Of a DNA stretch of 64,000 nt, positions 60,556-64,000 are shown in pieces; position 1 is the first letter of the stretch, and the number at the start of each line of letters is the position of its first letter. The notes below the pieces were generated by a model. The model was not told where the DNA came from. It did not search any database and saw only the letters and a program-made list of their open reading frames with translations. The stretch comes from an uncultured Spirochaetaceae bacterium (GTDB taxonomy: Bacteria > Spirochaetota > Spirochaetia > Sphaerochaetales > Sphaerochaetaceae). The stretch lies in the NCBI GenBank assembly GCA_944390725.1, contig CALXQU010000011.1, forward strand, positions 20,369-84,368. Direction: 5' to 3'. The position numbers and the translations under genes were made by a program.

Positions 60556-61374
60556 ATGGAAGGGGTATCTCGCATTTATACGGACAGGATGGTCGTCACC
60601 GGTGCCGGAAGCGGTATCGGCAGGGCCGTTGCCTGCCTTTTCGCGGAAGAGGGATATACGGTCTACGGCCTGAGCAGGTCGATAGAGGAAGTGGAGAGGC
60701 AGGTCGGCAGGGGACGCATCATCGGCATCAGGTGCGATGTCACCGATGAGGCGAGCGTCAGGGATGCGGTTGCCCGCATCGGCGATTTCTCCATCATCGT
60801 GCACAGCGCGGGATTCGGTATCGCAGGAGCTGCTGAGGATACGCCTTCTGATCTGGCGGAAAGCCAGCTCAGGACGAACTACTTCGGCGTGCTGAACATG
60901 AATAGGACGGCCCTTCCCGTGATGAGGAAGCATGCGCATAGCCTCGTGGTGCTGATCTCCTCGATTGCCGGCCGCGTGCCGATTCCCTTCCAGAGCCATT
61001 ACAGCTCGTCGAAGTATGCGCTGGAGGCATATGCGGCCTGCCTGAAGATGGAGGCGCGCTCATTCGGTGTCGAGTGCGTCCTCGTGGAGCCTGGCGATAT
61101 CCAGACGGGCTTCACTGCCCACCGTGAGTTCCCGCATCTGCATGATAGCATCTATGCGGATATGGCGGGGCGGGCTGTCCGCCGCATGGAGGAGGATGAG
61201 AGGAACGGCATGAGGCCGGAGGCCGTTGCCTCCGTGGTGCTGAAGATGGCCCATCGCCGCCATCCGCCCCTCCGCACTGCTGTCGGCCTGCAGTACAAGG
61301 CGCTGATGGTCCTTGCCAGGATATTTCCGGACAGGCTCGTCCTCTTCATCCTCAGGAAGATGTACAGAGCCTGA
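60556..61374 (+). CDS. short-chain dehydrogenase/reductase
   Basis: A 272-residue NAD(P)-dependent oxidoreductase. The cofactor motif is VVTGAGSGIGRAVA, the acidic CDVTD binds the adenine side, NAG is replaced by SAG, and the catalytic Ser-Tyr-Lys are in LISSIAGR and HYSSSKYAL. A C-terminal hydrophobic/basic stretch (VLARIFPDRLVLFILRKMYRA) hints at membrane association, as in lipid- or steroid-type reductases. The substrate is unknown. ATG at 60589, directly before the cofactor motif, is an alternative start. A TATAGT -10 lies at 60526-60531. Confidence 0.88.
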   Translation: MEGVSRIYTDRMVVTGAGSGIGRAVACLFAEEGYTVYGLSRSIEEVERQVGRGRIIGIRCDVTDEASVRDAVARIGDFSIIVHSAGFGIAGAAEDTPSDLAESQLRTNYFGVLNMNRTALPVMRKHAHSLVVLISSIAGRVPIPFQSHYSSSKYALEAYAACLKMEARSFGVECVLVEPGDIQTGFTAHREFPHLHDSIYADMAGRAVRRMEEDERNGMRPEAVASVVLKMAHRRHPPLRTAVGLQYKALMVLARIFPDRLVLFILRKMYRA

Positions 61375-61388
61375 GCTTGTGCTATCAT
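61361..61388 (+). promoter_or_regulatory. promoter of the deaminase gene, leaderless arrangement
   Basis: TGTACA (61361-61366) and TGC-TATCAT (-10 at 61383-61388) are 16 bp apart. The -10 ends seven bases before the ATG at 61396, and no ribosome site intervenes. Confidence 0.45.
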
Positions 61389-61395
61389 CGGCTTT

Positions 61396-61896
61396 ATGGA
61401 AAGAGCTATAGAAATGGATAAGGCGCTCCTGAGGCGCTGCGCGGAGGTTGCCCACAGGGCCATGGAAGAAGGGAACCACCCCTTCGGTGCCCTCCTTGCC
61501 GACAAGGATGGCAATGTGCTGATGGAGCAGGGCAATGCATTCACCGAAGGCGGAAGCGCCTACCATGCGGAGACGCTGCTCGTGCTGAGGGCTGCGAAGG
61601 AGTATTCGCCGGATTTCCTTGCGGGCTGCACGCTCTATACGAACTTCGAGCCATGCTGCATGTGCACCGGTGCCGTCTACTGGTCAGGCATAGGGCGCAT
61701 CGTCTATGGGCTTTCGGAGAAGAGGCTCCTCGAGGAGACCGGCGATAACCATGAGAATCCCACCTTCTCGCTCTCTTCCCGCGAGGTCATCTCCAGGGGC
61801 CAGCGCGATGTCGAGATCGTAGGCCCCATAGAGGATGACGAGGAGCTTGCCGAGCTTATCCTGCGCGACCACAGGGGATTCTGGGAAAGCCGCTGA
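61396..61896 (+). CDS. nucleoside/guanine deaminase-like protein
   Basis: A 166-residue zinc-dependent cytidine deaminase-fold enzyme. The catalytic site is HAETLLVL (His zinc ligand and Glu proton shuttle) with FEPCCMCTGAVYW (two Cys ligands). It is close to guanine deaminases and TadA relatives, but the sequence around the substrate pocket does not identify the base. The first ATG is used. It ends one base before the convergent XRE gene stop. Confidence 0.87.
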   Translation: MERAIEMDKALLRRCAEVAHRAMEEGNHPFGALLADKDGNVLMEQGNAFTEGGSAYHAETLLVLRAAKEYSPDFLAGCTLYTNFEPCCMCTGAVYWSGIGRIVYGLSEKRLLEETGDNHENPTFSLSSREVISRGQRDVEIVGPIEDDEELAELILRDHRGFWESR

Positions 61897-61897
61897 C

Positions 61898-62296
61898 CTA
61901 GTCCCTGCTGTCCATCGCTGCTATGGCAAGGCAGGCAAGGCCTATGCCGAGCAGCGTGATTCCCGTCTTTGCATCGATCTCGTCCATCACGGCGAGCACC
62001 GTGGCTGCTATGCCCATCGCGACCGCTACTGCCTTCAGCGCCGTCTTCGCGATATCCCTCGCCTTGGCCATCCCTTCTTCCTTCGTCCTGCTGCTGCACT
62101 GCATCAGCTCATCGACCGATACGCCGAGGATCTCTGCCAGGGCCGGCAGCGAGGCCGTATCCGGATAGGAAAGGCCCCTTTCCCATTTCGATACCGCCTT
62201 GTCGGTCACGTTCATCTTCCCAGCCAGCTCAAGCTGGGTCATGCCTTTCCCTTTGCGCAGCTCCTGTATCATCCTGCCTAATGGTTTCCTGTCCAT
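61898..62296 (-). CDS. XRE-family regulator with C-terminal membrane helices
   Basis: A 132-residue protein. Residues 6-62 form a helix-turn-helix of the Cro/CI type (RKGKGMTQLELAGKMNVTDK, then WERGLSYPD). A linker leads to two hydrophobic helices (AVAVAMGIAATVLAVM and GITLLGIGLACLAIAAM), so it is anchored in the membrane. Proteins of this form are common in Firmicutes and anaerobes, and targets are seldom known. A TATCAT six bases before the ATG suggests a leaderless transcript. Confidence 0.85.
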   Translation of the reverse strand: MDRKPLGRMIQELRKGKGMTQLELAGKMNVTDKAVSKWERGLSYPDTASLPALAEILGVSVDELMQCSSRTKEEGMAKARDIAKTALKAVAVAMGIAATVLAVMDEIDAKTGITLLGIGLACLAIAAMDSRD

Positions 62297-62302
62297 GGCC
62301 TG

Positions 62303-62308
62303 ATGATA
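62303..62308 (-). promoter_or_regulatory. -10 element of the XRE gene
   Basis: On the minus strand TATCAT ends six bases before the start codon at 62296. No ribosome site is present between them. Confidence 0.4.
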
Positions 62309-62403
62309 GCCTTTCCTGGGCTCCGCTTTCCATCGACTGGCAGTCGAGCCGGCTCTACCGGTGGTTGAGACAGCCAGCAGCCATTCACCAATGCCGCAGT
62401 TAG

Positions 62404-62412
62404 TGCGATAAT
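62404..62412 (+). promoter_or_regulatory. extended -10 of the LUD protein gene
   Basis: TGC-GATAAT at 62404-62412 is followed by an AGGAGG ribosome site and the ATG at 62430. Here the leader is about 11 nt, in contrast to the leaderless genes nearby. Confidence 0.45.
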
Positions 62413-62429
62413 ATCAGGAGGAGCTAGCT

Positions 62430-63041
62430 ATGGATAATGTCTTCTCGGCTGTTTCGGCCAATCTTGCGAAGCTGGGCTATGATGTCCACGTGTTCGATAC
62501 TGCGGAAAGCGCTTCCGCATGGATCGATTCTGAGATCGATGGATGCTCTGTGGGCTTCGGCGGTTCGGAGACCCTCAGGGAGATGGGGCTCTACGAGCGC
62601 CTTGCCAGGCACAATGAGGTCTATTGGCACCATATCCTGGACAAGGGCCTGACTGCCGATGAGACAAGGATCGCGGCCTGCCGTGCCGATATCTACCTGT
62701 CATCGGTGAACGGGCTTTCCGAGAATGGCGAGATCATCAACATCGACGGAAGGGGAAACAGGGTCTCTTCCATCTTCTATGGCCACCGCAGGGTCTATCT
62801 CGTCATCGGCGTGAACAAGCTTGCCAATGACTATGAGAGCGCCCTCTGGCGGGCCAGGAACATAGCCGCGCCCCTCAATGCGAAGCGCCTGGGCATGAAG
62901 ACGCCATGCGCCGCCAAGGCGGACAGATGCTATGACTGCAAGAGCCCCGACAGGATCTGCAGGGAGCTCGCGGTCCTCTGGGAATGCCCTATGGGGAGCG
63001 ATATCACGATAGTCCTCGTGGATGAGAAGCTGGGCTACTGA
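62430..63041 (+). CDS. LUD-domain protein
   Basis: A 203-residue protein of the LutB/LutC-related LUD family (DUF162), a fold linked to lactate utilisation. CSVGFGGSETLREMGL is the phosphate/CoA-site-like signature, IYLSSVNGLSENGEIINIDG is the family hallmark and VIGVNKLANDYESALWRARN follows. Cysteines in CAAKADRCYDCKSPDRIC may bind a metal or cluster; stand-alone members often carry them. It is not near lutA or lutB, so its role is open. It has a good ribosome site. Confidence 0.88.
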   Translation: MDNVFSAVSANLAKLGYDVHVFDTAESASAWIDSEIDGCSVGFGGSETLREMGLYERLARHNEVYWHHILDKGLTADETRIAACRADIYLSSVNGLSENGEIINIDGRGNRVSSIFYGHRRVYLVIGVNKLANDYESALWRARNIAAPLNAKRLGMKTPCAAKADRCYDCKSPDRICRELAVLWECPMGSDITIVLVDEKLGY

Positions 63042-63082
63042 GCATTTCCCGGCCATTCTCCCAGGACTTTTCGTCACGGCTA

Positions 63083-63111
63083 TTGACACAGGGGCGGTTT
63101 TACTGTAGATT
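63083..63111 (+). promoter_or_regulatory. initiator tRNA promoter
   Basis: A perfect TTGACA (63083-63088) and TAGATT (63106-63111) are exactly 17 bp apart, placing the start site near 63118, eight bases before the tRNA. Confidence 0.75.
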
Positions 63112-63125
63112 CAGTACGAAATCGA

Positions 63126-63198
63126 CGTAGGGTAGAGCAGTTGGCAGCTCGTCGGGCTCATAACCCGGAGGTCGCAGGTTCGAGTCCTGCCCCTGCTA
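63126..63198 (+). tRNA. initiator tRNA-Met (anticodon CAT)
   Basis: A 73-nt cloverleaf. The acceptor strands CGTAGGG and CCCTGCT pair except at position 1:72 (C.U), the D arm is GAGC...GCTC, the anticodon loop CTCATAA is held by a stem with three G-C pairs (GGG/CCC), and the T arm is GCAGG-TTCGAGT-CCTGC. The unpaired first base pair and the three G-C pairs are hallmarks of initiator tRNA. Discriminator A73 is present; CCA is not encoded. It is the substrate of the Fmt protein encoded at 30.9 kb. Confidence 0.93.
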
Positions 63199-63687
63199 AA
63201 TTGATGATCTCCAGTCCATTGAGCGGCAAAAGCCGACAGTGGGTAGAGAGTACTGGAACATCTAATGAAACCGATGGCAATCCGTCAGAGAAGCAATGGC
63301 TTCAGGGTGGGTTGCCTTTCGTTTTTCCTATGCCTTTCCAGTTCCTTCCTTTGCCGATTCCCATGAAATAAGGGCTCTATACAGAAAGTGCGAGTCCAAT
63401 CCAGAAGGATGGATTTGCATATCCGAACCGGTCGAGTCAGACAGGAGTTTGCAAACTGGGAATCTATCGATTGTCTATTCCCCATGACCTTGCCTCCCTC
63501 AATCGGGAGTGCCGTTCTCGGGAAATAGCTCTTATAGGTTTGGTACCTTTCTCCCTCAGATAGCTGTAAACCCATTCCATCCACACGTTGCGGCTCTCCC
63601 GGATTTCGGAATCAAACCAGTTTTCCGGCTATCCGGTCGAGGAGTGTCTGCTTGCGGATTATGAGGTTGATATCCTTCCGCCGCTAA
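63199..63687 (+). other. gene-poor stretch after the tRNA with coding remnants
   Basis: About 490 bp without a gene that I can support. Short open stretches exist, but their frames are broken. On the minus strand, a fragment from about 63667 to 63618 reads RRKDINLIIRKQTLLDRIAG, and another in a different frame near 63620-63480 reads NVWMEWVYSYLREKG; both stop soon. Base composition is more A+T-rich than the main genes. This looks like decayed accessory DNA next to a tRNA, a common integration place. No copy of the tRNA 3' end was found in the remaining window. Confidence 0.4.
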
Positions 63688-63960
63688 TCAAGTAAAGGAA
63701 ATAGAGAGCTTTTTCCCCAGAGCAGAGGCAATGCGGTGAAGAGTCGATACCGAAGGATTGCCATTGCCATTCTCGATCCTGCTGAGATTTGACTGATTGA
63801 TACCCGTTTTCTCTGAAAGCTGCTGCTGAGTGATACCGGTCTCCATTCTTGCTGCAATCATGGCTTTCATAATCTGGTATTCAGGCTCCATCTCCTCCCA
63901 TTCCTTTCTGAAAGCAGGATCTTCAAGCTGCTTATTGAGGAATTTCCTGAAATCATCCAT
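63688..63960 (-). CDS. HigA-like XRE antitoxin
   Basis: A 90-residue Cro/CI-type protein. Helix-turn-helix residues lie in ITQQQLSEKTGINQSNLSRIENGNGNPSVSTLHRIASALG, the usual HigA family pattern, with a short basic C-terminus (KKLSISFT). The N-terminus DDFRKFLNKQLEDPAFRKEWEEMEPEYQI is typical of antitoxins paired with Gp49-type toxins. It starts eight bases before the end of an upstream frame cut by the window edge, the usual toxin-first HigBA order. It probably binds its own promoter and neutralises the toxin. Confidence 0.85.
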   Translation of the reverse strand: MDDFRKFLNKQLEDPAFRKEWEEMEPEYQIMKAMIAARMETGITQQQLSEKTGINQSNLSRIENGNGNPSVSTLHRIASALGKKLSISFT

Positions 63961-64000
63961 TCTGCTTTCTCCTTTCCAGGTAATCAGCCCTGTATATTCT
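63953..64000 (-). CDS. HigB-like toxin, C-terminal end only (cut by window edge)
   Basis: On the minus strand the frame from 64000 reads RIYRADYLERRKQNG and stops at 63955-63953, overlapping the antitoxin start by eight bases. The basic A-x2-R/DYL-x-R ending resembles Gp49/RelE-type HigB toxins. Only about 15 residues are visible, so this rests mainly on its position before the HigA-like gene. Confidence 0.45.
   Translation of the reverse strand, partial: RIYRADYLERRKQNG

Noticed and set aside
63296..63487. Short plus-strand frame after the tRNA as a gene.
   Set aside because: It is 63 codons with no ribosome site, no recognisable domain and broken continuation.

Overview
The window looks like chromosomal DNA of a Gram-negative (diderm) bacterium, most likely a host-associated spirochete of the Sphaerochaeta/Treponema type. 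This placement is an inference. It rests on the initiator tRNA with a 1:72 C.U mismatch, a solute-binding protein with a cysteine-free signal peptide ending in a short polar Gly/Ser stretch, a patatin-barrel outer membrane protein, heavy use of AGG arginine codons, and outer membrane/RND/TolC components without LPS or flagellar genes. Coding is very dense, with many 1-50 nt overlaps.

Layout, left to right. (1) 2-1632: end of a TRAP transporter and a GntR/FCD regulator. (2) 1830-2931: an A+T-richer two-gene unit, a Panacea-domain antitoxin overlapping a small toxin-like protein. (3) 3112-7268: a MerR regulator facing a sugar ABC importer operon (binding protein, two permeases, a TIM-barrel isomerase, no ATPase). 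(4) 7479-11616: a nucleotidyltransferase, an outer membrane protein with a Pro/Glu/Ala-rich neck, a Fic protein and an anchored DNA/RNA endonuclease. (5) 11696-25301: DNA repair and housekeeping: AddB/AddA-like nuclease-helicase, aroA-EFR1-PatB operon, a SprT/DUF2786 protein, rimO and a PcrA-like helicase. (6) 25380-37070: a long operon-like run: cdaA, a single-YbbR protein, acpS, truA, a divergent uracil-DNA glycosylase, priA, def, fmt, a type Vd patatin autotransporter, a radical SAM protein, two-subunit class I fumarase and an FKBP lipoprotein. (7) 37029-47602: a HAD phosphatase, two DUF308 membrane proteins, the complete histidine operon hisGDCBHAF(IE) with a bifunctional HisB and a pentapeptide protein at its end, a lipoprotein and an unknown small protein. 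(8) 47619-53106: a tripartite RND efflux operon. (9) 53228-57501: nagB and the hexuronate cluster uxuA-gntR-uxuB. (10) 57546-63041: YitT, an orphan trpB, AlkD-like, SDR, deaminase, a membrane-anchored XRE regulator and a LUD protein. (11) 63126-64000: initiator tRNA followed by about 490 bp of degenerate, lower-G+C sequence and a HigBA-like toxin-antitoxin pair cut by the window edge.

Two patterns run through the window. Many operon heads have a -10 hexamer (often preceded by TGC, an extended -10) ending only 6-7 nt before the start codon and no Shine-Dalgarno sequence, which predicts leaderless transcripts. All seven convergent gene pairs overlap, abut, or are separated by at most 16 bp, leaving no room for terminators. 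Several regulatory palindromes (upstream of the ABC operon, fic, uxuA, trpB and alkD) are also visible.
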